A stretch of 64,000 nt of DNA from Corticium candelabrum (taxonomy: Eukaryota; Porifera; Homoscleromorpha; Homosclerophorida; Plakinidae): the NCBI RefSeq assembly GCF_963422355.1, contig NC_085095.1, forward strand, positions 3,382,009 to 3,446,008, read 5' to 3'. Shown in pieces: positions 52,251 through 61,539 of the stretch (position 1 is the first letter of the stretch; the number at the start of each line of letters is the position of its first letter). Position numbers and translations under genes: made by a program. The notes under the pieces are model-generated. The model saw only the letters and a program-made list of their open reading frames with translations, made no database searches and was not told the DNA's origin.

Positions 52251-54974
52251 ATAGTTTATTCAAATATAAATAATAGCTACCCCTCCACTAGAGGGGCCTC
52301 ACAACGAAGAACAAACAGAGTAGTCTCTGTCTAAACCTAACAAAGACAAACGGTCCAAAATCATCCTAGCGTTAAATTGCCAAAGGCGGAGAGAGAGCTG
52401 CCCGTGAAAATTAACGATAGCCCTGCTGACAGTAATACTACTACGGAGAGATGTCCTTCTAGCAATTGTTTTTAAAGTTTGTAAGCTACTGGAGGTCCAC
52501 GTTCCGTAGGACTCAACTACCAGCGGGTAGAAAACACCTCCTGTCGCCTCTACGTTGTCTTTATGACGATCGTCTTTCTCCATCTCTCCAGCTGCTGCAG
52601 CGGCACCAGCACAATAAGCGGAGTGGACAATGTGAGACTGCTGGAAGGAATTCCTTACTGTGATATCAAAATATCCTGGACGACCAAGTAGAAAATCTGG
52701 GTGGTAGACGTCACCTGGGCGAGAATTATTATATCCGCCACAGTGCTGTTCTCTCCGAGTGCCAGAGTGATCCTCAAGTAGTGTGTGAAAGATGACATCA
52801 CATAACGCATCATGGCGTTTAATTCTCAGGTTACCATAGCCGCAACCTAACACATGATCTCCGTAGGCATCTATTATTGAACCACATGGACATCTAGTAG
52901 AGAGAGAAGGAAAAATTGGAATTCCTAGCCGTAAACGTAAAGCAATCACATATTCCTCTGCAGACATGACGAGGCCCAAATTTCTGTTAGGGATTGCCCG
53001 CAGCCATGCGCCTGCATGAGGAGTTGATATAGCGTTTAGACGTGCTTGGTCGCGTATACTGACTGAGTTCTTAATGTCAGATAAAAGTGACTTGTCGAAA
53101 ATCTCTTGCAAATCATGTTGACTTGCTCCGCCGAGGTCAACATCAGCGGTAGACAGGAGAGTAGACAGCAGCTGTTCACGAGACGATACCTCACCTGGGA
53201 AAAGCAGATCTGGAACATCAGGATTAGTGATTGGCCCTTCACTGCTCCTCAAAACAGGTGGCTTAGCACACCCCAAGAGACGAATACTCAAATCCCGTGT
53301 AAAATTGCAACTGCCTACGAAAGCGAGTGCGGAAGTTCTACAGGTTTCTCTCAAACCCAAACCACCGAGACGGATTGGCAATGTGGCCTGTTTCCACGCG
53401 ACGTCAGATACAGATGAGCGAGAAATCACCTCCAGACTGCTTCGCAACTCGCTGTCGAACCTCTCGAGCTGAAATTTTACTTTCTCTGACGGAACTGTTC
53501 TAAGAAGGTGATTAACCTTGCACAAGCTCAGGCAACTTCTAAGTAGGTGTAACTCCACCTGCGGGTCTTCTAGATCCGTCAGACGACTTTGGCATGACAG
53601 AATTTTGTCAATTTTCCTGCCAAAAGTGGCATCATAAAAAGCATCTGATCCAAATACCGGAGAGCCTAAAAACTCTGCTCCACCAGAAATGCATTGCACT
53701 CTTTGAACACTATCCGGGAACTCAGGAAACGAAATATCTCCAGAGGGCCAGAAGACTTCGCACTTCTCCAAGTTAAGGATCAATCCATGGGAAGGACCCT
53801 TTACAGACAAGCTATCCAGGAGGGAAGAAACCGCCTTACGAGGACCAACAATAGTTCCGTCGTCCAAATACCATACCTGAAGGTTGATGTCAGGTGTGGA
53901 ATCAATATCGTCCAACAACTCCAGGAGAGTCAGAGAAAAAAGGAGCGGACCAAGAGGGTCGCCTTGCTGTACTCCTCCTGATGATTTGATACAGTGACTA
54001 CCGAAACGTAGCTGTCCTTCACAGTGGTAACACCACTGAGCCCAAGCAAATATTGAAGGGAAATCCCTTTGTAATCGATGAAGGAAAGAAGAACGACGAC
54101 ATTCATTGAAAGCATTTCTGAAATCCACCTTCAAGCAACAGAGATCAGGATTATTTCCACGCAAATCAATGATAGCTGATAGCGAATGAACAGCAGTTTC
54201 CAAACCTCCACGAATACCGACGCCAACTTGACCGTACGGAAGGAAAACATCTGACGAGGCAGATCTCGCTGCTGAGCAACAAAGGCGACTCGTAAGGCGA
54301 CGTAAGACCTCTCCAACAGCAATCGGGCGTATACCACCTTGTTTCTTGAGAAGAGCAGTCAAAGGTGCACCAGAAAGCCACGGAGCAATGCGAGAGTCAG
54401 CCTGGCCTGACAAAAGAAAACAAATCAAGCGAGTCAATCTGTCAAGGCAATCTTTAGATAACGGTGAAGAATTCCCATCAGTGGCATCCAATAGGTGCTG
54501 GCAATGCAACTGCGAAGCTCCAGGACTAGACGCTTTGGGAAAGTCACGTAAAGCAGAGAGTACAGACTCTGAAGAGACAGTAAGTGGAGGAGGAATGTCG
54601 TCATTCCAATCTGGAAGAACGTGTTGAGGATGACGCTGCAGTAACTCTTCAAGGGCCTGGGTATCATTGTGTGCAGCAGTACCACAAGAACCAAGACATT
54701 GCACTGCTTTAGAAAAATTTCCTTCTCTAGCTATTGCCAACGCACGTTTGACATTACTTTGAGTGACAGAGACATTCTTTGAAGACACTACAGGTCGATG
54801 TGCTGCTTCCAATCTGGCTTCAGTCCAAAGTGAAACAAAATCTCCTGACAACCATTTCTCTAGTCGTGAATGTAACAAGGCTTTCACCACATAACGTTTC
54901 TTCTTCCCTGCACGAGGAGGACATCTCAACACTGCCTTTGGGAACATGTGTAGGCGAGCAAAACCCCACAAACC

Positions 54975-54976
<2 letters not shown>
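52240..54976 (-). mobile_element. non-LTR retrotransposon between two (TA)n tracts (longest copy)
   Basis: The minus-strand element has a poly(A)-like 3' end at 52240-52250 and a 5' boundary exactly at a (TA)n tract (54977). Both flanks are TA microsatellite. It lacks the N-terminal zinc-finger part inferred from 25395-26400, so it is either 5'-truncated at the microsatellite or continues across it. Confidence 0.7.
52299..54947 (-). CDS. reverse transcriptase with C-terminal zinc finger and endonuclease-like domain
   Basis: The first ATG is at 54947, giving about 882 residues, but the frame stays open upstream into the (TA)n tract, so the true start is unknown. The N-terminal part has AVLRCPPRAGKKKRYV and REGNFSKAVQCL. 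The reverse transcriptase follows with GGIRPIAVGEVLRRLTSRL, CCLKVDFRNAFNEC, SSGGVQQGDPLGPLLFSL and the catalytic YLDDG (53856-53870). Then come a thumb-like region (GGAEFLGSPVFG, RLGGLGLRE) and the zinc motif CPCGSIIDAYGDHVLGC (about 52842-52892). Next are RIKRHDALCDVI and RPGDVYHPDFLLGRPGYFDI, with PD...(D/E)-type endonuclease signature (52675-52721). The order RT, CCHC, endonuclease is that of R2-like elements. Target-primed insertion is the expected mechanism. No lesion is seen in this part. Confidence 0.8.
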   Translation of the reverse strand: MFPKAVLRCPPRAGKKKRYVVKALLHSRLEKWLSGDFVSLWTEARLEAAHRPVVSSKNVSVTQSNVKRALAIAREGNFSKAVQCLGSCGTAAHNDTQALEELLQRHPQHVLPDWNDDIPPPLTVSSESVLSALRDFPKASSPGASQLHCQHLLDATDGNSSPLSKDCLDRLTRLICFLLSGQADSRIAPWLSGAPLTALLKKQGGIRPIAVGEVLRRLTSRLCCSAARSASSDVFLPYGQVGVGIRGGLETAVHSLSAIIDLRGNNPDLCCLKVDFRNAFNECRRSSFLHRLQRDFPSIFAWAQWCYHCEGQLRFGSHCIKSSGGVQQGDPLGPLLFSLTLLELLDDIDSTPDINLQVWYLDDGTIVGPRKAVSSLLDSLSVKGPSHGLILNLEKCEVFWPSGDISFPEFPDSVQRVQCISGGAEFLGSPVFGSDAFYDATFGRKIDKILSCQSRLTDLEDPQVELHLLRSCLSLCKVNHLLRTVPSEKVKFQLERFDSELRSSLEVISRSSVSDVAWKQATLPIRLGGLGLRETCRTSALAFVGSCNFTRDLSIRLLGCAKPPVLRSSEGPITNPDVPDLLFPGEVSSREQLLSTLLSTADVDLGGASQHDLQEIFDKSLLSDIKNSVSIRDQARLNAISTPHAGAWLRAIPNRNLGLVMSAEEYVIALRLRLGIPIFPSLSTRCPCGSIIDAYGDHVLGCGYGNLRIKRHDALCDVIFHTLLEDHSGTRREQHCGGYNNSRPGDVYHPDFLLGRPGYFDITVRNSFQQSHIVHSAYCAGAAAAAGEMEKDDRHKDNVEATGGVFYPLVVESYGTWTSSSLQTLKTIARRTSLRSSITVSRAIVNFHGQLSLRLWQFNARMILDRLSLLGLDRDYSVCSSL

Positions 54977-55039
<63 letters not shown>

Positions 55040-55046
55040 GTATGTA
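54977..55046. repeat. (TA)n-(TGTA)n microsatellite
   Basis: About 50 bases of TA followed by five TGTA units. Confidence 0.95.
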
Positions 55047-55085
55047 GCCTCGTACCCAGGCCCTCCTGCGCTAGGCCTTGCCCAG
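55047..55085. repeat. isolated end resembling the RecQ-element inverted repeat
   Basis: GCCTCGTACCCAGGCCCTCC matches the outer end of the right arm at 58615-58660 (GCCTCGTACCCAAGCCCTCT on the minus strand). It may be a solo or truncated terminus of that family. Confidence 0.4.
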
Positions 55086-55178
55086 TAGTGCCAGAAATTT
55101 CACCTAAAATTCCATTGTCGAGTTCTCCAAAATTTACCTAAAATGCTCGTGAAAATTCTCATTAATATTAATCGTATA

Positions 55179-57130
55179 CAGTGGAGTCTGCTTAACTCGA
55201 ACCTTCAACGGACCATGATAACAGTTCTACTTAAACGAAATTCTACTTATCAGAAAAGCTGTATTTCTACTCCTTACATACAGCCACTCCTACCTACAGT
55301 ACTTGCACTGAAAAAAGACTCTAGAGTTGGCTGAAATCGGTTCTCCATAGCAAAGACATCAATCTGTCTCTCTAATTTGTTTAGCTTCTCTAGTAAGTCG
55401 GAATCACCATCTCTTTGTGCAACAAAAACCCGCAGTTTTTGCAGGCAATTGCTAGCTTCATAGTGGCTAACTGGTGGTAGTTCGTCACCACAGTCATCCT
55501 CTTCTGATTCAATATGGAGAGGGTTGCCAGTTTTTTCCGAACTCTGAAGACTGCCGATGATTTCGGATGCTGTTGGCAATCCAGGTGATACTGACAACTC
55601 CGAATCAACTTCAATAAACTCATCTTCAGTAAGTGAAGCATCTATGACACCTCGGTCAATAAGCTCTCTTACAAGAGGTCTGATATTTGCATCCTCTGTT
55701 TCCACATCTGAATTATCATCTGTGTAGAATCCCGCTTTCCTAAAACAGTTCTTCACAGTGGTCATTGTGACTAAGTTCCAAGCCTGTTCTAAAAGCATCA
55801 CAGAATCCAAAAGATTAATGGAAAACTCTCCTGGTCTCATTCCTGATTCAATATGCTGTAACAGCTTGCGAAGCATTAAAGATCTATAGTGGCTCTTAAA
55901 GTTCTTTATGATTCCACAATCACATGGTTGAAGTTTGGCAGTGGCATTTGGAGGCAGAAACAGAAACTCTGTGGCTTTCAAATCAGGTATGTTGATATGT
56001 GAGCTACAGTTGTCAACAACCAGCAACACCTTTCTCTTGGCTTTACTCATTCTCGCATCAAACGGTCTCACCCATTTAATGAACAGTTTCCTTGTCATCC
56101 AGGCACGCTTATTTGCTTCATAGTCAACGGGAAGTTTCCTGATTCTTTTAAAACACCTTGGATTTTTGAATTTTCCAATTACCAACAAAGGCATCTTTTC
56201 TGTGCCATCCATGTTCGCGCATACCATAGCTGTTACTCTTTCTTTTGATTTTTTTCCACCATGACATTTCTCGTGTCTAAAGGCTAGTGTCTTGTCAGGC
56301 AGGAGTCTCCAAAATATCCCAGTCTCATCAGCATTGAACACATCTCTTGGATGATATTTTGAAAGTATTGAATGCAATACCTCAGCTTTCCATGAATCTG
56401 TAGTTTCTTCATCTACTGCAGCTCTCTCCCCAGACATTGACTTACATGCAATGGAATGGCGTTTTTTGAATCTGTCCAGCCACCCCACACTACAAGACCA
56501 ATCGGGTTTCCCTAGCTTCTTCGCCAACTCTTCAGCTTTCCCCATCAATATGGGGCCGCTAAGTGGCACGTTGTCAGATCTTGCACACGTAAACCATGCT
56601 AGCAACGCTTCATCTACGTCCTCGTGCACAGCTCCTCGAGCTCTTTTCTTGTTCAAGTCCGTCTTTCCTCCATAGAAAAGCCTTTGGTATCTGTCTTTAT
56701 CACGAAGTATAGTCGACAGCGTGTTTGGCGCTATTCCAAAGTCGCTCGCAATTTCTTTCTTTCTCTTTCCACCACTTTCAACGCACTGTATCAACTCAAT
56801 CTTTCTCTTAAGCGACAGCGTTACCAACTTTCGAGAGCTCGAACGATAACGTTCTGATGTATGTTCTGTCGACATGTCTGGACACGGACGACGTCTGATA
56901 CAGCACAACCACGTGCCGCAGTCACGTGATCATTTCTTCGAGTTACCCGGACATTTCTCATGCACGGGTGTGCTGCATTGATCGAGACAGGTGAAACTTC
57001 GACTTACGCAAATTCGACTTACCAGGAACTCTTTGTATTACTTCGATCGGCATTCAACCGGGACCAAGAGAATCCTTCGCGCTATCCGGAAGTTCGACTT
57101 ACACGAGTTCGACTTATGTGGACTCCACTG
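55179..57130 (-). mobile_element. complete Tigger/pogo-type transposon
   Basis: The element is 1952 bases with TA on both sides (55177-55178 and 57131-57132). The termini are CAGTGGAGTCTGCTTAACTC and, on the other strand, CAGTGGAGTCCACATAAGTC. Repeated internal motifs (TTCGACTTA, GTTCGAC) lie near the right end. It encodes one intact transposase and seems autonomous. Confidence 0.9.
55274..56875 (-). CDS. Tigger/pogo (Tc1-mariner group) transposase, intact
   Basis: The 533-residue protein starts at the ATG at 56875 (STEHTSERYRSSSRKL). The N-terminal CENP-B/Psq-type helix-turn-helix includes LKRKIELIQCVESGGKRKKE and IAPNTLSTILRDKDRY. A second Tc5/CENP-B-type DNA-binding region has WSCSVGWLDRFKKRHSI. 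The DDE core has D183 in FNADETGIFWR, D288 in LLVVDNCSSH and D319 in KLQPCDCGIIK; 30 residues separate the last two, matching the DD29-30D of pogo/Tigger. An acidic tail follows, ending ENRFQPTLESFF, a PIP-box-like end seen in some pogo/Tigger proteins. No stop or frameshift is present. Domesticated relatives include jerky-like and TIGD proteins, but flanking terminal repeats show this is the transposon. Confidence 0.9.
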   Translation of the reverse strand: MSTEHTSERYRSSSRKLVTLSLKRKIELIQCVESGGKRKKEIASDFGIAPNTLSTILRDKDRYQRLFYGGKTDLNKKRARGAVHEDVDEALLAWFTCARSDNVPLSGPILMGKAEELAKKLGKPDWSCSVGWLDRFKKRHSIACKSMSGERAAVDEETTDSWKAEVLHSILSKYHPRDVFNADETGIFWRLLPDKTLAFRHEKCHGGKKSKERVTAMVCANMDGTEKMPLLVIGKFKNPRCFKRIRKLPVDYEANKRAWMTRKLFIKWVRPFDARMSKAKRKVLLVVDNCSSHINIPDLKATEFLFLPPNATAKLQPCDCGIIKNFKSHYRSLMLRKLLQHIESGMRPGEFSINLLDSVMLLEQAWNLVTMTTVKNCFRKAGFYTDDNSDVETEDANIRPLVRELIDRGVIDASLTEDEFIEVDSELSVSPGLPTASEIIGSLQSSEKTGNPLHIESEEDDCGDELPPVSHYEASNCLQKLRVFVAQRDGDSDLLEKLNKLERQIDVFAMENRFQPTLESFFSASTVGRSGCM

Positions 57131-57132
57131 TA

Positions 57133-57277
57133 CATAGAAAGAAGTGAATGAAATAATTCAAATTACCACTAATTTACCAGTAGTGTAGGGCCAGTAGTAC
57201 CCATATCAGCAAGAGTTATTAAACATCATTCAACAGACAACATGACCGGTGTCATTGACCACTAGTCCACGACCATT
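57133..57277. other. short spacer
   Basis: Flank between the Tigger element and the hAT tail; nothing recognised. Confidence 0.4.
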
Positions 57278-57480
57278 TTACTGAAGCATTATGGAACACT
57301 CTATGTAGTCTTGCAAGGAAGATTCTTGCCGCTCATCAAAAGAGTTGCTTAGAATGGAAAAGGCCCTCTCTGCAGCAGCAGCAGATGGCTGATAAGCAAA
57401 ACATTTTTGCAAGCTTCTGCCCATGCTGAAAGATCTCTCTGGTGGGTGGTATGCCACCAATCCAGTACATCAACTTCCTT
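57278..57480 (-). pseudogene. hAT transposase C-terminal remnant
   Basis: The minus strand encodes WLVAYHPPERSFSMG-type sequence followed by YQPSAAAAERAFSILSNSFD and SLQDYIECSIMLQ, then a stop. This is the hAT dimerisation motif (xPxSxAxERxFSxxxxxxxxxRxxL...xxxMLxxN) of the THAP/Charlie-like branch, different from the DUF4371-type gene at 1848. Only about 60 codons survive. Confidence 0.65.
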
Positions 57481-57685
57481 CACACCTTCAGAAAGAGCCA
57501 AGTAGTTGATGCGGCCACTGCACTGACTGCAGCTGCGCAGGCCACGGCGGCCAGTACGTCTTCCGTGTCATCCATTTTGCGCATGCGTATATGCAATTGT
57601 AGACCCGCCATAAAAAGTTACATAAAATTCTCAGAATTCTTTCGCTTCCTAAAGTTCACGTTTTAATGCTGGCATTATGGGCAAG
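57481..57685. other. spacer with no recognised gene
   Basis: Alanine-rich short frame only; nothing recognised. Confidence 0.3.
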
Positions 57686-57815
57686 GCCTATCCTGCGCAC
57701 CCAGTGAAGAGGGCCGGGTACACGTTGTATTCGCATGCGCGCATAAATTAGAAGGAAATCGTGGTAATGTCTGCACGCATGCGGAACCGACGTTGTTTAG
57801 AATCTCGAGTCGATC

Positions 57816-58219
57816 ATGTCGCGTGCAATCGACAGTGAAACAGCTTCCGTGTTAAGTAGTGATGAAGCCCTAGATCTAGACCCAAGGTAAAGTGATTCAA
57901 TTAGACGCTGTTTAGCTGAAGTTTTGACCTTGTTTATTGTGGCAGTTGTTTGGAGTGTCGCGTTTGTCTTTCCGCGATGTCTACTCGTACTGCAGTCAGG
58001 CTGTTTACAGTGTTTGTGTACCGAGGACTGCAGCAGAAGTTGCAGCTTATTTTGGGGATTTCTATCTCTATTGACAGACGCTCTTCCACAATAGATCTAC
58101 CAGCGGTGTGCTCGGTGCATTCGGGCTGCAGCAGAATTGAGGGTGAAGACACACGAAAGCCAGCACAGGAGCACTATAGAGTATCTTGTAAGGCCCACTT
58201 ACGATATTGTGCTCCTTAG
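57816..58219 (+). pseudogene. two-exon reading frame starting in the left arm
   Basis: From ATG at 57816 the frame reads SRAIDSETASVLSSDEALD and LDP to a donor GTAAAG near 57889. After TTGTGGCAG at 57945 it continues in frame as CLECRVCLSAMSTRTAVRLF. A CxxCxxC cluster lies at the join. Downstream it overlaps the RecQ fragment on the other strand, and one of the two readings beyond 58060 must be spurious. No family is identified. Confidence 0.3.
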
Positions 58220-58559
58220 CTAGCAGTTCTCTTGGAACGAGAGTAGAACCTACATCTACACCACGAATGGGAGAGGAAGCTCCGCGTTCACGTAATCTTT
58301 GAACTTGCTCTATCATCAGCGATATGAGAGGAGACACGACCATGACGACATATCCACAATCTTCTTTACCACATTTCTCTAGCTTACAGTCAACCATAAG
58401 CGGTATAAGTTGATAGCACAGCGATTTACTGTATCCTGTAGGAAGCCAGACGAACATGTCGTTTCCATTGTAGATGTGCTCTAGTGCAACGCCATATCAA
58501 AACCAGAAGCTCTGCCTTCATTCTCCATTTGCCAAATTGGGTGTCATTGCGCGCGACAT
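58190..58559 (-). pseudogene. RecQ-like helicase N-terminal fragment
   Basis: From the ATG in the right arm (58559) the frame reads SRAMTPNLANGE then stops. After a shift, ALEHIYNGNDMFVWLPTGYS with KSLCYQLIPLMVD gives a RecQ motif I, whose usual TGYGKS is TGYSKS. Then GYVVMVVSPLISLMIEQVQR matches motif Ia, and VPRELLAKEHNIVSGPYK with ILYSAP precedes where the DEAH box should be. Similarity ends near 58190 without DEAH or the C-terminal helicase half. It is a fragment, damaged in motif I, enclosed by inverted repeats. Helicase-carrying DNA transposons are known (for example AcademH), but a link is not shown. Confidence 0.6.
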
Positions 58560-58660
58560 TATCGGCTCGAGTTACTAAACAACGTCGGTTCCGCATGCGA
58601 AGACAACGTGTACCCAGGCCCTCTTCTCCGGGTGCGCAAGAGGGCTTGGGTACGAGGCTA

Positions 58661-59290
58661 ATCAATATAGTCGGTGGGCTGATTACTGTAGCGAGAAGTT
58701 CCGCTCCCACTTTCATACGAGGAAGGTTACTTGATTGTATCCAACAGAAGACTCAAATTGAAGGCTATTCCACTTTGTTGGCAATTGAGAAAGTGGTCGG
58801 TTTTCGTGATATAGTTATTTTATTATACTCGAGGAAAGCGAGCGGACTCAATTTTATTTTGCATTTTTGTGCATTTGGATATAATTTTTTCATGACTCTT
58901 ACCCTTCCAACGACTGTTTCTAGTTTGATAGGTGTAACAACATTTTTTCTGGAACTTAAAACTAGGTGCGCAAACACTGTTTGGAAGAGCGGTGCTGGCC
59001 GCTATTGTTTGCATGTGTCTGTTGAAGCAATTTGTTGGCGCAGCTTTACGTGTTATCAGTTTTAAACACTATAATTAATGTAATTTTGATTTTACAACGG
59101 CCTGTGTCAGTTTTTCAGACTATGCATGTATTTCTTTAGCATCAATCTTTACTCGCAAGTGTTATAAGTTAAATTGTAAAATTTAGCAACACAACTTGAT
59201 CATATTAACAAAACTAGCATCAAAGTTTTAGCACTGGAAACAACTTCGTTCTAGTTCAATTTCTAACATTACATGATATTTGTACAAACC
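58661..59290. other. stretch with no recognised gene
   Basis: A 193-codon plus frame (58484-59065) starts within the inverted-repeat arm and has no recognisable motif. It is not accepted as a gene. Confidence 0.35.
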
Positions 59291-59322
59291 AGCGTACTGT
59301 ATCTATTATGTAGTTGTTTCGG

Positions 59323-59560
59323 TTACATTTCATCAAGAACTTTCATCTCGTCGTTTTCAACGTATACATTAGTGACACGAGGAGCGGCAGCCGCGGCATT
59401 GACACATTCTTTGCACTTGCAAGTATCAGTACATGGCATGGTGTTCTTGAACCATCGACATCTTGTACTATTGCAACCCGATGAGCAACCACAACGCAGT
59501 AGTTGCAAGAGAGCCAAAGGTGCAGGAGGAAGAGTTATCCCATAACAAGCTACAATGCCT
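59323..59560 (-). pseudogene. CXC-like cysteine-rich C-terminal module
   Basis: The minus strand reads LPPAPLALLQLLRCGCSSGC then NSTRCRWFKNTMPCTDTCKC and KECVN, ending after a short acidic tail with TGA-type stop near 59323. The PPAPxxLLxLxxCxCxxxC start and eight or more spaced cysteines match the C-terminus of the gene at 48289-48537. It is probably the last exon or 3' end of the PIN-like gene whose middle lies at 61540-62110, with a helicase remnant in between. No upstream ATG in frame marks a separate gene. Confidence 0.5.
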
Positions 59561-59584
59561 GGTGATACCTAGAAGTGGCACCAC

Positions 59585-59862
59585 AATTTGCACTTATCTT
59601 TAGCTGGGCCGAACTTACACTATATAAAAAGATGATAATAATAATAAGAATATTAATGCAACTCAATATGCTGCAGTGCTTTCACATTTATATTCAGCTG
59701 GGCATGCCCTGCAGTGTTTCATACTCATCTTCAGCTGGGTATGGCATGCACTGCTTTCACTTTCATATTCAGTTGGGCAGAACTTACAGCCGTGCAGTGC
59801 TTTTGCAGTTATCTTCAGCTGGGTACAACTTACAGCCATGCAAAGCCACCGTCTGAGGTACC
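59585..59862. repeat. degenerate tandem array around CTTCAGCTGGG
   Basis: Five or six diverged units of roughly 37-48 bases share TATCTTCAGCTGGG followed by GCATGCACTGCTTTCA or AACTTACAGCC. Confidence 0.7.
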
Positions 59863-59984
59863 ATGGAGTGCTTTCACACTCCCCTTAACAGTCAACCTCT
59901 TCTAAGCTAACCCTGGTTCAGTCGCTGTTGGCCAGCATCATAGGTGATGTTGACCATGAATGCCTGTAGTGAATATAAAGATGA

Positions 59985-60830
59985 TCATCTTGTCGACAGC
60001 ACTTCCTGGTACACTATGTTGTTCGTTTTTCCTTCTTTTGCCAAGAGAGTTAGTCCGTGTTTGGAGGCAACTCTAGAAATGCCAACATAAAGCTGTCCAT
60101 GGCTAAAGGGTGGCTCGTGTAGATCTAGCCCTGCCACAGCTAAGGTCTGCCCTTGTGCCTTGTTAATAGTCATAGCAAAGCAGACCTTAACTGGAAACTG
60201 AAGTCGTTTGAATTCAAATGACAGTTCAGTATCACTGGGAATTAGTGGTATCTTTGGCAGATACACGTCTTGGCCTTTATGTGGTCCAGTATCAATAGTT
60301 TTTTCCAGACAGTTGTTCATCATTCTCTTTAGTATAAGACGTGTGCCGTTTGCAATCTCAAGAGCCAGATTTCGGAGAACCATTAAAGGAATTCCCACCT
60401 TTAGAGCCAGTCTATGAGGAGGCATACCAGCAGGTTCCAGGGAGCTAAGAAACTCCGATGATAGTGTACTGCATCATCATCTTTGACCGTATCAATTGAT
60501 TTATAGATCTTTATCTGTCCAGGAAACTGCTGAAGCATCTCCCAGTTAATATCACGAGTGGACAAATTGTGTGGTGCGAGAATAGCTCGTTGCATTAGCC
60601 ATTCGAAGTCTTAGTAGTGGTGTTGCAAGTTTGGGTACACTCGCTCTATCAAGGTCTGAGGAGAGTCGGTAACTGTGCCAAGATCTTCTGGAAACGTTTC
60701 CGTTTTTGACTGGCTGCAGCTGCGGATGAAAAAACTGTCTTCCGTCTCTTCGGAGGCATTGTAAAGAGTACGAAAAATGTCGCGTATACACTTGCAATCG
60801 TATAGCACTCCCGGATATTGCGCAGCTAGT
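59985..60830 (-). pseudogene. Pif1-like helicase C-terminal remnant (Helitron-type)
   Basis: In minus-strand order, about 60810-60611 reads KTETFPEDLGTVTDSP and LIERVYPNLQ; a TAA follows; 60595-60440 has RAILAPHNLSTRDINWEMLQ; a frameshift near 60430; then an open stretch 60425-59985. The open stretch carries MPPHRLALKVGIPLMVLRNL, ANGTRLILKRM, VCFAMTINKAQGQTL and QLYVGISRVASKHGLTLLA. These are the late motifs of Pif1/RecD-like helicases, in the form attached to Helitron Rep proteins. No Rep domain, Walker A motif or Helitron end (TC...CTRR) is visible, so this is a 3' fragment, possibly inserted in the PIN/CXC gene. Confidence 0.7.
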
Positions 60831-60839
60831 AGAATGTAA

Positions 60840-61520
60840 CGTTTTGGCGCAGTAGACTGTAATGTTTTGTCAGTAGCTGTTTACTGTCACTAATGAGCCG
60901 TCGTGTAAGTGCTTTTACCGTTTAGTTCATTAAAGGCATATCAAAGTAGACAATGGCTAAGTGCGTTGACATGTGTGACGTCTTTATTTGATAACGTAAT
61001 TATCGGCAGTGTGAACCATCCTCTAGAGATATCGTCACTTCTCTCCGCTGCAGGGAGAAAATACCGTCCGATGTCCCGTTGAATGTCGTCAGGAAGACAA
61101 AGGAAGTCACGTGCAGTTAGTTAGTAATCGATTCCCCGTCTAGATCTAGACGAAGTCACGACTCATCTGATCTTGCCCTTGTCGACGTCATCGGCAAGAA
61201 AATACACGATCGCCTCCTATCGCCCGACGTCAGGAACGGGCAGTCTAATTCGGTATAGATACGATGCGTCGTTCCAGAGATATTCGCGCGGGAGCGGAAG
61301 CGAGTGCGATCGGCAGGAAATCGCGTCGTCGTGGAAGAAGCCAGGAAGACGACCACAATCTCACTTTCGACCCGAATGAATTTCATCGTGCGCGAGCCAA
61401 TTCGGCTGAAATCAGACTCGCCGTTTTTGAGAAACGCTCATACAGACGGACACACACAGACAGACAGACACCTCTGCTTTATATATGTTGATGTCGCCAT
61501 GATCAATATCTCAACAATGC
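60840..61520. other. stretch without gene; GC-rich block ending in CAGA repeats
   Basis: The part 61040-61480 is GC-richer and ends in GACGGACACACACAGACAGA-type repeats (61440-61475). It interrupts the PIN-like homology and looks like an inserted short interspersed or MITE-type element, but no ends could be defined. Confidence 0.35.
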
Positions 61521-61539
61521 CCAATAGGACTGGGTACTT

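Larger units (their letters stand above)
57686..58660. mobile_element. long-inverted-repeat element carrying a RecQ-like helicase fragment
   Basis: The left arm (57686-57829) and right arm (58545-58660) are inverted copies. Shared words include GAAGAGGGCC, GGTACACGTTGT, CGCATGCGGAACCGACGTTG and ATGTCGCG. The left arm has an extra block of about 48 bases flanked by CGCATGCG. Each arm carries an inward-facing ATG (57816 plus; 58559 minus). The left terminus seems worn. No target duplication could be fixed. The superfamily is unknown. Confidence 0.55.

Noticed and set aside
58484..59065. 193-codon plus-strand frame
   Set aside because: It begins as antisense of the RecQ arm and continues with low-information hydrophobic sequence.
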